A DNA stretch of 64,000 nucleotides, taken from positions 1 through 64,000 of the forward strand of contig NZ_CVTY01000007.1 in NCBI RefSeq assembly GCF_001182045.1. The letters are read 5' to 3'. Below, piece after piece: positions 20,556-29,336 of the stretch. Source of the DNA: Dakarella massiliensis (GTDB taxonomy: Bacteria; Pseudomonadota; Gammaproteobacteria; Burkholderiales; Burkholderiaceae_F). The notes under the pieces were generated by a model, which worked only from the letters and a program-made list of their open reading frames with translations, was not told the DNA's origin and did no database searches. Within the stretch, counting starts at the first letter, position 1. Each line of letters opens with the position of its first letter. Both the position numbers and the translations under genes were made by a program.

Positions 20556-21400
20556 GCCTGATCTCCTTCCAGAGTGACATGCCGCATATCGAAAACATCC
20601 CGAAGTGAGTCTCCGAGGAAATTAAAGGCGGCGACCGTGATCAGAATCGCGAGTCCCGGGGGAAGCATCTGCCAGGGGTAGAGTGAGAGAACATTTTTTG
20701 CTTCTGACAGCATCATTCCCCACTCCGGTGTCGGAGGCTGTGTACCGAGTCCCAGGAAGGAGAGGGATGAAATCATCAGAATCACGGCTCCGGTATCAAT
20801 CGTCATCAGGACGAAAAATTCTCCGGCCGCCCCCGGAAGCAGGTGAGAGAAAAGAATATGAGACCTTGAGGCACCGGCCGCGCGGGCATACTGAACATAT
20901 CCGGACTGCATGATCGAGCGGAGAATGGTCCGCATCATCCGGGCGTACCAGGGCCACTTTGCCGCGGCGCAGGCAAAAAGGATATTGCCGAGCCCGGGTC
21001 CCGCGATTCCGACGATCGCGAGTACAAGGACGGCTGACGGAAAACTCATAAAGATATCCGCGGCTCTCATCATCAGGGATTCGGCTCTGCCGCCCAGAAT
21101 GACAGAAACCGCACCAAACACAGCGCCGGCAAGGCACGTGATCAGCATGGCAGCCGCGCCCGTGAAGAGTGTTGAGCGGATTCCCCAGATAAGACGTGAA
21201 AGCAGATCCCGGCCGAGAGAATCCGTTCCGAGAAGGTGTGAGAGGGACGGTGAAAGGAGCTTTTCAGTCAGACTGATTTCAGTCGGACTGGAAAGCGGGA
21301 GAACCGGGGCGAGAATCCCAATCACCGCGATCGCGAGGATAAGCCCGGCAGCCGCGGTCGCCCCGCGGTTTTCTCTGAATCGTCTGAAGAGAATATTCAT
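20552..21400 (-). CDS. ABC transporter permease, DppC/NikC type
   Basis: The 282-residue inner-membrane protein has the N-terminal OppC-like helix (LILAIAVIGILAPVLPL) and the EAA coupling loop around YARAAGASRSHILFSHLLPG. Five to six helices are predicted. It pairs with the permease at 21412 and overlaps the ATPase gene by four bases. Substrate class is oligopeptide, nickel chelate or similar. Confidence 0.92.
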   Translation of the reverse strand: MNILFRRFRENRGATAAAGLILAIAVIGILAPVLPLSSPTEISLTEKLLSPSLSHLLGTDSLGRDLLSRLIWGIRSTLFTGAAAMLITCLAGAVFGAVSVILGGRAESLMMRAADIFMSFPSAVLVLAIVGIAGPGLGNILFACAAAKWPWYARMMRTILRSIMQSGYVQYARAAGASRSHILFSHLLPGAAGEFFVLMTIDTGAVILMISSLSFLGLGTQPPTPEWGMMLSEAKNVLSLYPWQMLPPGLAILITVAAFNFLGDSLRDVFDMRHVTLEGDQA

Positions 21401-21411
21401 TTCATCCCTCC

Positions 21412-22350
21412 TCAGAGTGTCGAGCCCTGCCGTCTCGGACGGGGGTCAAGCCAGGCGGTAAAGATGTCTCCCGCCAGGTTGAAAAGGATGAAACACACCG
21501 CCATCAGCAGCACATAGGCTTCAATCACCGGGAAGTCACGGTTGAAAATTGCCGTGACGCAAAGCCTGCCGATTCCGGGCCAGGCAAAAATACATTCGAC
21601 AACGAAAGCCCCGGCGATCAGCTTCGGGATAGACATCGCGAGTGCGGTTGCGCTGCCTCGGAGAGAGTTCAGCAGTTTATGAAGCAGAATCCGGTTCCGT
21701 GATAGACCGCGGCTCTCAGCGAAAAGCACCCAGCCGGCATGATTTGTTTCCACCATTTCCGCCCGGATGAGGCGCACATAGGTGCCGATATAGGCGAGTG
21801 ACAGTGTCACGGCCGGGAGAATAATGGAATCCGGCCGTGTCATGCCGCTTGTCGGCAGCCATCCAAGGAAAACGGAGAAGAGCCACATCAGGAGGAGTCC
21901 GGCCCAGAAGTCAGGGAGGGCGGAAAGGGCGAAGACCGCAGATCGGATCAGGTGATCTGTTTTACCGCCCTCGCGCGCCGCGCAGACCGCGCCGCATAGG
22001 ACAGAGAACGGAATGATGATGGCCAATGCTGCGGCCGCGAGTTTCAGTGTGGCAGGGAGCGCCTTGGAAAATTCCTCCGCGACAGGACGTCCGGAAACCC
22101 AGCTGCGGCCAAGGTCTCCATGAAGAGCAGAGGTGATCCAATCCGCCCATCTGACGATTATCGGGCGGTCGAGTCCCATTTCGGATCGTGTTTCCGCTAC
22201 GAGCTCAGGTGTCGGCACCATGGCATTTACGCGGATCGCGACCTCAGCCGGATCGGAAGGCGAGAGAGAGGTGATTAAAAACGAAATCATCGATATCCCG
22301 ATAAGAATCGGGATAAGAAAGATGATCCGTTTCAGAATCAGCCGCAGCAT
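21412..22350 (-). CDS. ABC transporter permease, DppB/NikB type
   Basis: The 312-residue protein starts with the family's typical LRLILKRIIFLIPILIGISM, and has TSLSPSDPAEVAIR in the first periplasmic loop and ESRGLSRNRILLHKLLNSL as the EAA loop. It forms the membrane channel together with the DppC-like permease 11 bases downstream. Confidence 0.92.
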   Translation of the reverse strand: MLRLILKRIIFLIPILIGISMISFLITSLSPSDPAEVAIRVNAMVPTPELVAETRSEMGLDRPIIVRWADWITSALHGDLGRSWVSGRPVAEEFSKALPATLKLAAAALAIIIPFSVLCGAVCAAREGGKTDHLIRSAVFALSALPDFWAGLLLMWLFSVFLGWLPTSGMTRPDSIILPAVTLSLAYIGTYVRLIRAEMVETNHAGWVLFAESRGLSRNRILLHKLLNSLRGSATALAMSIPKLIAGAFVVECIFAWPGIGRLCVTAIFNRDFPVIEAYVLLMAVCFILFNLAGDIFTAWLDPRPRRQGSTL

Positions 22351-22365
22351 TGGGCGTCTCTCTCC

Positions 22366-23958
22366 TTATTTGGCGTCTTTGAAGAACATATCTTCAAACG
22401 GAATTTCGTACTGCGACACCCTGAATCCCACTCCCGAGAGTGAAGTGCGGTAAACCGCTTTGGTTCGGGAGTAGGAAATCGGAACGTAGACCGCGGAGTC
22501 ATGAATCCGGGTGAGAATGTCGCGGATCATGGCGGCGCGTTTCGTTTCAGACTGTTCCGTCATGAGAGATGTAATCTCCCGATCAATCAGAGCCTTGTCG
22601 GGCAGACCGGTCTGCGCCTGGAAATCGCCGTGAGCCGGAATACGCCAGCTTGAGAAGTAACTCTGCGGATCGTACGGAGCGCCCCAGGAGAGCGAGTACT
22701 GCATGTCAAACTTTCCGGTTCTCTGACGGTCGAGATAAGCCTGTTTTTCTTCACCCCGGATATTCATGCGGATGCCAACTTTCGCGAGATCAGACTGAAT
22801 AGCCTCAGCAATTGCCTTTTCCTGAGTGTTATTGGAGTTGAACCAGAAGGTGACCTCGCAGGGTTTCCCATTCTTTATATAGATGCCGTCAGAACTCTTT
22901 TTCCAGCCGTCAGACTGAAGGATCTTCTCAGCCGCGGCAGGATCATAGGGGCGGGGTTTCAGTGGGACATCGCAGCCCGGAACATTTTTCGCGAAAAGCG
23001 TTTCTGCCGGAGCCTCAAGCCCGTTCAGAACGCCTTCAGTGATCGCCTTGCGGTTGACCGCGCGCTGAATCGCTTCACGTACAGCCGGATCGGCGGTGAC
23101 AGGGGCGTTTTTCGGGTTTGAATTGAGGAGCACGGCGCGGCTCGCGATAGGATCACTCGCAAGAACCGCGTACTGGCCTTCCTTCTGAAGTTTCGCGAAG
23201 GCGTCACTCGTGATCTGGTCGCCGTCAGAACCGAAGATAAGATCGATTTCGCCTTTCTGCAGCGCCATCAGCATCGTCTGGGCGTCTGGCATAACGGTCC
23301 AGCGAATGCTCTGAAGCTTCGGCTTCGTGCCCCAATAGGAGGTGTTTGCCTTGAAAACGGCATACTGGTTCTGCTTATGTTCGGACAGTACCCAGGGGCC
23401 CGTGCCGCTGAGACAGGTAACGCCGTCCTTTGTGGAACCGTTCTTCATGCATTTCGGGGAAATGAACCGGAACGGACGCGTGACGCTTAGTTCAGTGAGC
23501 GTCGGGTAGTAAGCATGATGGAGCTTAAGAACCACCGTATCAGGGGAGGGGGCTTCGACAGAGGCGATCTCGTTGGTGAAATCAAGCCAGGCGTGCCGGA
23601 TCTTATTCTGGAGCACCGCCTCGATATTCAGTTTGACAGACTCAGCGTCAAACGGAGTCCCGTCTGAGTATTTGACGCCCTGACGAAGCCTGAAGGTATA
23701 AGTACGGCCGTCCGGAGAAATCGTCCAGCTTTCGGCAAGCCAGGGCTTGATACCATCCTTTGTGCTGACAACGAGAGGCTCAAACACCATGGCCTGTGCC
23801 GCCATTTCACCGAGATAAAGATGGGGATTGATGTTCCGGATGTCCTTCATTGAAGAGTAGCGGAGCTCAGTGCTGTCCTTCTTCACACTGTTTCCGCAGC
23901 CGGTAAGAAGCGCGGAGGAGATAACGGATAAAGCAAGAAGAACGGGCAGTTTTTTCAT
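22366..23958 (-). CDS. ABC transporter substrate-binding lipoprotein (NikA/DppA, SBP family 5)
   Basis: The 530-residue protein has a lipoprotein signal with lipobox LLTG-C (Cys 21), so it should be anchored to the inner membrane on the periplasmic side. The body matches SBP_5 proteins: FRLRQGVKYSDGTPFDAESV near the N-terminal third and VTFWFNSNNTQEKAIAEAIQ later. It captures the ligand for the permeases 15 bases downstream. Family members bind peptides, opines, haem or nickel chelates; sequence reading alone does not separate these. It is the first gene of the operon. Confidence 0.9.
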   Translation of the reverse strand: MKKLPVLLALSVISSALLTGCGNSVKKDSTELRYSSMKDIRNINPHLYLGEMAAQAMVFEPLVVSTKDGIKPWLAESWTISPDGRTYTFRLRQGVKYSDGTPFDAESVKLNIEAVLQNKIRHAWLDFTNEIASVEAPSPDTVVLKLHHAYYPTLTELSVTRPFRFISPKCMKNGSTKDGVTCLSGTGPWVLSEHKQNQYAVFKANTSYWGTKPKLQSIRWTVMPDAQTMLMALQKGEIDLIFGSDGDQITSDAFAKLQKEGQYAVLASDPIASRAVLLNSNPKNAPVTADPAVREAIQRAVNRKAITEGVLNGLEAPAETLFAKNVPGCDVPLKPRPYDPAAAEKILQSDGWKKSSDGIYIKNGKPCEVTFWFNSNNTQEKAIAEAIQSDLAKVGIRMNIRGEEKQAYLDRQRTGKFDMQYSLSWGAPYDPQSYFSSWRIPAHGDFQAQTGLPDKALIDREITSLMTEQSETKRAAMIRDILTRIHDSAVYVPISYSRTKAVYRTSLSGVGFRVSQYEIPFEDMFFKDAK

Positions 23959-24018
23959 GAATTGTTCCCGGAAGGCTGCGAAATGATTTTGGCGCCGTTT
24001 TGACGCCGGACGGGGAGC

Positions 24019-24055
24019 AGTATACCTTATTTCATACGAAAATAAAATTCGTATG
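24019..24055 (-). promoter_or_regulatory. promoter and palindromic operator of the ABC operon
   Basis: On the minus strand a TATACT -10 box (24019-24024) lies about 60 bases before the lipoprotein gene. A perfect inverted repeat catacgaa-N7-ttcgtatg (24033-24055) covers the place of the -35 box, the position of a repressor site. The half-site differs in orientation from the classic NikR site (GTATGA-N16-TCATAC), although the core catac/gtatg is shared. Confidence 0.5.
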
Positions 24056-24400
24056 CAGCAAATGACGATTAAACGAGAGGATAGCGAGTGACCCTGTCGG
24101 AGGATGGAATCCTGGCCATTTCCGATATTCTTAAAAATTTGTAGACCATAAATTCTGAGAACGGGTCATTATTATTTGGTTTACTTACTCTTCACAAAGA
24201 CGTGGAATCCGGCTGGTGAGGTTAAGCAATACCGGGAAATACGCGGGATGAACGTCCTGAAATCAGCGGCAGAAGATACAGTGATCCCGTTTTTATTTGA
24301 TTGGCAGAAGATATGGCACAAATAATGACAAATGACGCAGGATAGTGCCTGAATAAAATATCTTTCAGGAAAAACCCTCGCATTGATAATTAATCTGTGT
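24056..24400. other. intergenic stretch without recognised gene
   Basis: About 345 bases between the divergent ABC operon and the BCCT leader. No coding frame with a ribosome site, repeat or terminator was seen. Confidence 0.6.
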
Positions 24401-24406
24401 TACAAT
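24401..24406 (+). promoter_or_regulatory. extended -10 promoter for BCCT leader
   Basis: TACAAT preceded by TG-N forms an extended -10 element. No good -35 is present at 17 bases, which is common for this promoter class. Transcription would start near 24413, leaving a leader of about 510 nt. Confidence 0.45.
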
Positions 24407-24412
24407 TAAGTC

Positions 24413-24552
24413 TGTCTGCAGGAATTGCCGGCTGGGAAAAAAGATTACCCCATCGGCTTAAGCGCCTCCCGGCGCCAATTGCTCTCAAGCATATTGCGTA
24501 CTGCATCCGCACGGAAACAGCGTCAGCGGGTGCCAGGAAAACCTGCAAGTTT
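24413..24552 (+). ncRNA. structured leader RNA candidate with B12-box-like 3' end
   Basis: tgcagg (24418-24423) pairs with cctgca (24542-24547) and closes a ~130-nt domain. Inside, aattg-ccgg pairs with ccgg-cgc-caatt (to 24480) and tggg pairs with ccca. The segment tgccaggaaaacctgca (24531-24547) resembles the cobalamin riboswitch B12 box (gccaggagacctgcc). A block gtactgcatccgcacggaa recalls the P6 region of that class. However, the canonical ggtg...aatcc core was not found, so the assignment is tentative. Confidence 0.35.
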
Positions 24553-24593
24553 ATTCACGGAATAAGGAGCCTCTGATTCTCCGGACCGTGAAT
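24553..24593 (+). other. hairpin in BCCT leader
   Basis: attcacgg (24553-24560) pairs with ccgtgaat (24586-24593), with ggag/ctcc pairing inside. It lies directly downstream of the structured domain and could be an expression platform; no T run follows. Another hairpin (gaaccgg/ccggttt) follows at 24601-24622. The rest of 24623-24923 shows no convincing gene. Confidence 0.45.
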
Positions 24594-24923
24594 GCCGTTT
24601 GAACCGGGAAACATTCCGGTTTCTGAATTCTGGAAGCAGTTATTTTGCTTCCGTCATTATTAGCTGCCTCTTAATTGAATTCTGTCAGCTGAGGATCCTG
24701 ACGGGAAAGAGTCTCTTCCCGGGTTTTCGAAAAGCACAGAGTTCACCTTCAGGTGATTTGCCTGACCGCATCACGGCGACGCATTCATTTCGGGCGGAAT
24801 ATTCCGCTTATCAGCCCGGCGCTTTCCGGGTCATTGAACCGCTGGACCCCGCAGTGGGTGTTGCCCGGAGCCTGAAGGACAAGAAAGCAGTCCCCTGTTC
24901 AACTCTAAAGGAGATTTTGCTTA

Positions 24924-26918
24924 ATGCAGAAAAACAAAAAAATATCTGAGGAGTTGAAGACAGAGATGCATGAGCTGCATCGGGATTTTCACGACCTTTA
25001 TCCGCTTCATACGCCGAGCAACGAGGAAGACCGGGAAACCGGCTTTGGCTCAGTCGCTACTGAAGAGGAAAAAGCGGATCCTGTCAAAGCCAAAACTGAA
25101 AAGAAAAAGCTCACCCCTGTCTTCCTGTTCTCGCTTCTGATTGTTGCGGGCCTCACCGCGGCGTGTCTTGCCTGGCCCTCTCAGTTCCTTGCGGCCACCT
25201 CTCAGCTCTGCGACACCATTTCAACCGATTTCGGATGGTTCTATCTGCTTCTTGTCGCACTTATCGTGATTGTCTGCATGGTTTTCATGATAAGTCCGAT
25301 CGGAAACATCCACCTCGGAAATCCGGGCGATAAGCCGACGTTTTCACGGGCTTCCTGGATTGCGATGCTGTTCTCTGCCGGTATGGGTATCGGCCTGGTG
25401 TTCTGGGGCGCGGCAGAACCGCTCGCCCACTTCGCGACATCGACTCCGGGACCTGAAGTGGGTTCTGTTGAAGCGCTCCGCGACGCTTTCCAGTATTCCT
25501 TCTTCCACTGGGGATTCTCCGCCTGGGCGGTGTACGGCATTGTGGCTCTCGCGCTTGCGTATTTCCGTTTCCGTAAAAAGGAAAAGGCGCTTTTTTCTGT
25601 CACGCTGAAGCCGCTTTTCGGTAAGCACGCTACTGGCCCGCTCGGAACAGCTGTTGATGTGCTGACGGTGCTTGCCACAGTGATCGGCGTTGCGACGAGC
25701 CTTGGGTTCGGTGCCATGCAGATTAATGGCGGTCTGAATTACCTCTTTGGCATTCCGAATAACTCAACGGTTCAGCTGATCATCATTGGCATCACGACGA
25801 TCTGCTTTATTGCCTCGTCGCTCTCCGGTATTTCCCGCGGCGTCCGGTGGCTTTCGAACGCGAACGTCATCATCGCAGTGGCTTTTGTGCTCGCGGCTCT
25901 CGCGATCGGTCCGACCGCTCAGACCATGAATGTGCTGGTGACCTCAACGGGCGATTACCTGCAGAACTTCATCAGCATGAGCTTCAACGTGGCACCGTTT
26001 GATCAGAGTCACCACGACTGGATCAAGTCCTGGACCATTTTCTACTGGGCCTGGTGGATTTCCTGGTCTCCCTTCGTCGGCATCTTTATCGCCCGTATCT
26101 CGCGCGGCCGCTCGATCCGTGAGTTCCTGCTCTGCGTGATCCTGATTCCGACGATCTTCAGCTGCATCTGGTTCGCGGTCTTTGGTTCGCTCACGACCGC
26201 GGTGCAGATCGGCGGTGTGAATCTCGCGAATCTGCCGACTGAAACCGTGCTGTACGGTGCTCTCGCTCATTACGATTTCGGGCGCGTTCTCTCGATGGTT
26301 GCCGTAGTGCTGGTGTTCTCGTTCTTTATTACTTCGGCCGATTCGGCTTCGTTCGTGCTCGGCATGCTGAGTGAAAATGGAAATCTGGAACCGCGTCTCC
26401 GTACGAAAGCAATCTGGGGCGTGCTGCTTTCCGAGCTCACCTGCGTATTGCTTCTTTCAGGCGGTCTTGGAGCCCTGCAGAATGTGCTGATTATTTCGGC
26501 GCTTCCGTTCTCTCTCGTGATTGCGCTGCTCCTCGTGTCACTCCACAAGGAGCTGCAGCATGAAAGAGTGCAGATGGGACTCTTCCTGCGGCCGCTGATT
26601 CTGCCGAAGGCTGATAAGCCCTTCCGTTCCTATGAGGATCAGAAGACACTGAAGCCGATTGAGATCATCCGTAAGTCCGTAAAGGCTGACCAGACGGTCA
26701 TGGCTTTTGCGAAGGCAACTGCCGGTATGAGCACAGAGGAAAAAAAGGAGGCCGTGGCGGTCGCCGAGGGGGTTCTCGCGGAAATGAAGAGCGGGGAAAA
26801 GAAATCACCAGCCGCGGCGAAGACTCCGACACCTGAAGCGGCAAAGCCCGCGCCCTCCGGAACACCCGGGTTCATCGGACCGGATTCGGATGACAAAGGT
26901 ATCGTCGGTGTATCCTGA
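24924..26918 (+). CDS. BCCT-family transporter (betaine/choline/carnitine type)
   Basis: The 664-residue inner-membrane protein has the twelve-helix BCCT core with the family motif WTIFYWAWWISWSPFVGIF near residue 370 and GMGIGLVFWGAAEP near helix 3, a glycine-rich stretch typical of the family. It takes up quaternary ammonium compounds, coupled to sodium or protons or by exchange. It has a hydrophilic N-terminal tail of about 65 residues before helix 1 and a C-terminal tail rich in Lys, Ala and Pro of about 100 residues. Such tails act as osmosensors in BetP, so regulation by osmotic stress is possible. Start is supported by aaggaga upstream. Confidence 0.92.
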   Translation: MQKNKKISEELKTEMHELHRDFHDLYPLHTPSNEEDRETGFGSVATEEEKADPVKAKTEKKKLTPVFLFSLLIVAGLTAACLAWPSQFLAATSQLCDTISTDFGWFYLLLVALIVIVCMVFMISPIGNIHLGNPGDKPTFSRASWIAMLFSAGMGIGLVFWGAAEPLAHFATSTPGPEVGSVEALRDAFQYSFFHWGFSAWAVYGIVALALAYFRFRKKEKALFSVTLKPLFGKHATGPLGTAVDVLTVLATVIGVATSLGFGAMQINGGLNYLFGIPNNSTVQLIIIGITTICFIASSLSGISRGVRWLSNANVIIAVAFVLAALAIGPTAQTMNVLVTSTGDYLQNFISMSFNVAPFDQSHHDWIKSWTIFYWAWWISWSPFVGIFIARISRGRSIREFLLCVILIPTIFSCIWFAVFGSLTTAVQIGGVNLANLPTETVLYGALAHYDFGRVLSMVAVVLVFSFFITSADSASFVLGMLSENGNLEPRLRTKAIWGVLLSELTCVLLLSGGLGALQNVLIISALPFSLVIALLLVSLHKELQHERVQMGLFLRPLILPKADKPFRSYEDQKTLKPIEIIRKSVKADQTVMAFAKATAGMSTEEKKEAVAVAEGVLAEMKSGEKKSPAAAKTPTPEAAKPAPSGTPGFIGPDSDDKGIVGVS

Positions 26919-26942
26919 CACCGGACGCTCCTGATTGGATAG

Positions 26943-26978
26943 AAAACGCGGAGGGAAGGGGTTCCCTCCGCGTTTTCT
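26943..26978 (+). terminator. BCCT gene terminator
   Basis: Perfect 14-bp stem aaaacgcggaggga / tccctccgcgtttt with a 6-base loop and T-rich end. Confidence 0.92.
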
Positions 26979-27012
26979 GTTAGAGAATACTGTGTCCGTC
27001 AGGAATCAATTT

Positions 27013-27034
27013 CCGGTGACTCACCGGCTATACT
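27013..27034 (+). promoter_or_regulatory. csoR promoter with palindrome in spacer
   Basis: TATACT (27029-27034) is a good -10 box 30 bases before the csoR start. The perfect dyad ccggtga-c-tcaccgg (27013-27027) sits between it and the expected -35 position, where a dimeric regulator could act. Confidence 0.45.
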
Positions 27035-27063
27035 TAACCGGATTTTCCGAAGGAGTTACTTTT

Positions 27064-27339
27064 ATGCGCGAATGCATGGATGCACCGAATCTTCACCGAC
27101 GTCTCAATAAGATTCTCGGTCAGGTGAAGGCGATCGACAAAATGGTGGATGAGGATGTGCCCTGCGAAGAAATCCTTATTCAGATCAACGCAGTAAAGGG
27201 CGCGATACATCGTGTGGGACAGATTGTTCTGGAAGGGCATCTGCAGCATTGTGTCAAGGAAGGCATTGAAAATGGTGACGCCGAAGAGACGATCAAAAAA
27301 TTTGCGGACGCCGTGGAGCACTTCACCCGCAGGTCTTGA
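27064..27339 (+). CDS. csoR: CsoR/RcnR/FrmR-family metal-sensing repressor
   Basis: The 91-residue all-helical protein matches DUF156: LHRRLNKILGQVKAIDKMVDED in helix 1, then VPCEEILIQINAVKGAIHRVG and LEGHLQHCV. The positions Cys (PCEEIL), His (GHLQ) and Cys (QHC) give the Cys-His-Cys fingerprint of copper-sensing CsoR rather than the Cys-His-His set of RcnR. The frame is open from 26935, but the ATG at 27064 with aaggag upstream gives the family N-terminus. It precedes a metal P-type ATPase by 92 bases and should repress it until metal binds. Confidence 0.85.
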   Translation: MRECMDAPNLHRRLNKILGQVKAIDKMVDEDVPCEEILIQINAVKGAIHRVGQIVLEGHLQHCVKEGIENGDAEETIKKFADAVEHFTRRS

Positions 27340-27345
27340 TAATTG

Positions 27346-27361
27346 ATACCCCATGGGGTAT
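27346..27361. promoter_or_regulatory. CsoR-type palindromic operator
   Basis: The 16-base perfect palindrome ataccccatggggtat lies just after csoR and before the ATPase gene. AT-flanked C/G tracts of this kind are known CsoR-family sites. A second dyad, tattccc-N5-gggaata (27373-27391), and a partial one, tacc-N5-gggta (27411-27424), follow in the same gap. Confidence 0.65.
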
Positions 27362-27431
27362 AGTCACACCCGTATTCCCTGAATGGGAATAATTTTTATT
27401 CTCTTGAATATACCTATACGGGTACTGGCAT

Positions 27432-29336
27432 ATGCAGCACACAAAGATCCTTGACCGTGAGGCGATGATTCAGATCGCCATCCTGATTGTAAGCGGCGCA
27501 TTCCTTCTCGCCTCTTTTGCAGGCGTCCGGATAGCGGGGTTTGATCCCGCCTGGGTTGCCATTGTTTTCTGCGGACTTCCGATTCTGAAGGAAGCCGCGA
27601 TCGGACTTATCACTGAGTTTGATATCCGGGCGGATGTGCTGGTATCACTTGCGCTCATCGCCGCGGTGGCGATCGGTGAGTATTTCGCGGCCGGCGAAGT
27701 GGCGCTCATCATGCAGATCGGGGGACTCCTTGAGGAACTCACCGTGAAACGGGCGCAGGCAGGGCTTGAGCGTCCGGTTGCCATGACGCCGGAAACGGCG
27801 CGGATTGTGGGCCCGGACGGCACGGAAACCGTCATTCCGGCAGAGGAAGTCAAAGCAGGTGACACTGTCGGGGTGATCCCAGGAGAAAAGGTACCGGTGG
27901 ATGGTGAGATTCTGGATGGCATCACATCGATCGATCAGTCCGTGCTGACAGGAGAACCGGTGCCGGTTGACCGGGGGCCGGGCGACACGGTGATTTCCGG
28001 GACCGTCAACCGTTTCGGCACCTTCCTCATGAAGGCCACCAAGGTGGGGGATGACCGTACGATCGCCAGAATGGCGGCCCTCATCAAGAGCGCCGATGCC
28101 GGAAAAGCGAAGATCGTGCGAGTCGCGGACCGCTGGGCTACCTGGATTGTCGTGATGGCGCTCACCTGCGCTGTGATTGCTTACCTTGCGTCGGGTGAAA
28201 TCATCCGCGCGGTAACGGTGCTGGTCGTTTTCTGCCCGTGCGCTCTTGTGCTTGCGACTCCGACCGCCGTGATGGCAGCAATCGGGAACGCCGCGCGGCA
28301 CGGTGTGCTGGTGAAGGAGGGAGACGCGCTCGAGCGGCTTGCTGATGTGAAACAGGTAGCGTTTGATAAGACCGGCACACTGACCGCGGGGAGTCCCCGC
28401 GTGGAAACCGTCCGCTCTGTAAATGAGGAAATTCGGGATACGGAGCTCTATCAGCTGGCGGCAGCCTCCGAATCGCTGTCCGAACACCCGCTCGGGAAAG
28501 CGATCGTGAATGGCTGGAAAAATGATCATCGGGAGGCGTTCCCGACAGTATCTGACTTCCGCATGATCCCCGCGAAGGGGGTTGAAGCTTTGGTTGGCGG
28601 GAAATCCGTCCGGACAGGGAAGATCGGGTTCATCGCGGATGCGGCAGACCCCCGTGCTTCAGAACTGGAGTCCGCTGCGAAGCGCTACCTGGATCTCGGT
28701 GACACAGTGATCTATATAGCGGTGAATGGAGTGCCGTCCGGATTTATCGCGCTGAACGATCCGGTGCGGGGCTCAGTTTCCCGTTCAGTCGCGGAGCTTA
28801 AGGCGCTTGGTGTTTCTCCGGTGCTCCTGACGGGCGACAACGCCGTGGCGGCAAAGCGTATTGCGGAAGAAACGGGTATCCCCCGCTTTGAGGCGAACTG
28901 CCTTCCGGAAACCAAGCTTGAATTCCTGAGAGAGGAGGAGAGGAGCGGGAAACCCGCTGCCATGATCGGTGACGGTGTGAACGACGCTCCGGCTCTCAAA
29001 GCGTCCCGTGTCGGTATTGCCATGGGCGGTGTGGGTTCTGATATCGCGATTGAGGCCGCTGACATTGTTCTCGTAAAGGATTCGATTGATGAGGTCCCGC
29101 ATCTTTTCCGCCTTTCCCGCAGAACGCTTCGGATGATCAAGTGGAATATCACTTTCGCGATGGGAATCAATCTGGTCGCGACGGGGCTCGGAATGCTCGG
29201 GCTGATGGGGCCGGTAGTGGGAGCTCTGGTCCATAACGGCGGATCGGTTTTTGTGATTCTTAATTCCGCAAGGCTCCTTCGGGACCGTACCCGGGAAAAG
29301 TCCGAACCCGTAAATTTGGTACCCCGAAAAGCGTAG
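27432..29336 (+). CDS. heavy-metal P1B-type ATPase
   Basis: The 634-residue inner-membrane efflux pump has the actuator motif LTGEPVPV, membrane motif CPC in VFCPCALVLATPTAV, phosphorylation site DKTGTLT, the HP locus SEHPLGKAIV and the hinge MIGDGVNDAPAL. There is no N-terminal HMA metal-binding domain; the protein begins at the first helix. The late membrane segment GPVVGALVHNGGSVFVILNS lacks both the Tyr-Asn and Met-Ser-Ser motifs of copper pumps and the acidic residue of the HD(x)G type in zinc pumps, and looks closer to the HEGG motif of the cobalt group. The metal is therefore uncertain. It is probably controlled by CsoR. Confidence 0.92.
   Translation: MQHTKILDREAMIQIAILIVSGAFLLASFAGVRIAGFDPAWVAIVFCGLPILKEAAIGLITEFDIRADVLVSLALIAAVAIGEYFAAGEVALIMQIGGLLEELTVKRAQAGLERPVAMTPETARIVGPDGTETVIPAEEVKAGDTVGVIPGEKVPVDGEILDGITSIDQSVLTGEPVPVDRGPGDTVISGTVNRFGTFLMKATKVGDDRTIARMAALIKSADAGKAKIVRVADRWATWIVVMALTCAVIAYLASGEIIRAVTVLVVFCPCALVLATPTAVMAAIGNAARHGVLVKEGDALERLADVKQVAFDKTGTLTAGSPRVETVRSVNEEIRDTELYQLAAASESLSEHPLGKAIVNGWKNDHREAFPTVSDFRMIPAKGVEALVGGKSVRTGKIGFIADAADPRASELESAAKRYLDLGDTVIYIAVNGVPSGFIALNDPVRGSVSRSVAELKALGVSPVLLTGDNAVAAKRIAEETGIPRFEANCLPETKLEFLREEERSGKPAAMIGDGVNDAPALKASRVGIAMGGVGSDIAIEAADIVLVKDSIDEVPHLFRLSRRTLRMIKWNITFAMGINLVATGLGMLGLMGPVVGALVHNGGSVFVILNSARLLRDRTREKSEPVNLVPRKA

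Noticed and set aside
24033-24055. Reading the palindrome as a classic NikR operator
   Set aside because: The half-sites have the wrong order and spacing for GTATGA-N16-TCATAC.
24413-24552. Calling the leader a firm cobalamin riboswitch
   Set aside because: Only the B12-box-like end and a P6-like block agree; the conserved core could not be found, so it is kept as a candidate RNA.
24599-24949. 116-codon plus-strand frame in the BCCT leader
   Set aside because: No ribosome site, no family resemblance, and it overlaps predicted RNA hairpins and the BCCT start.
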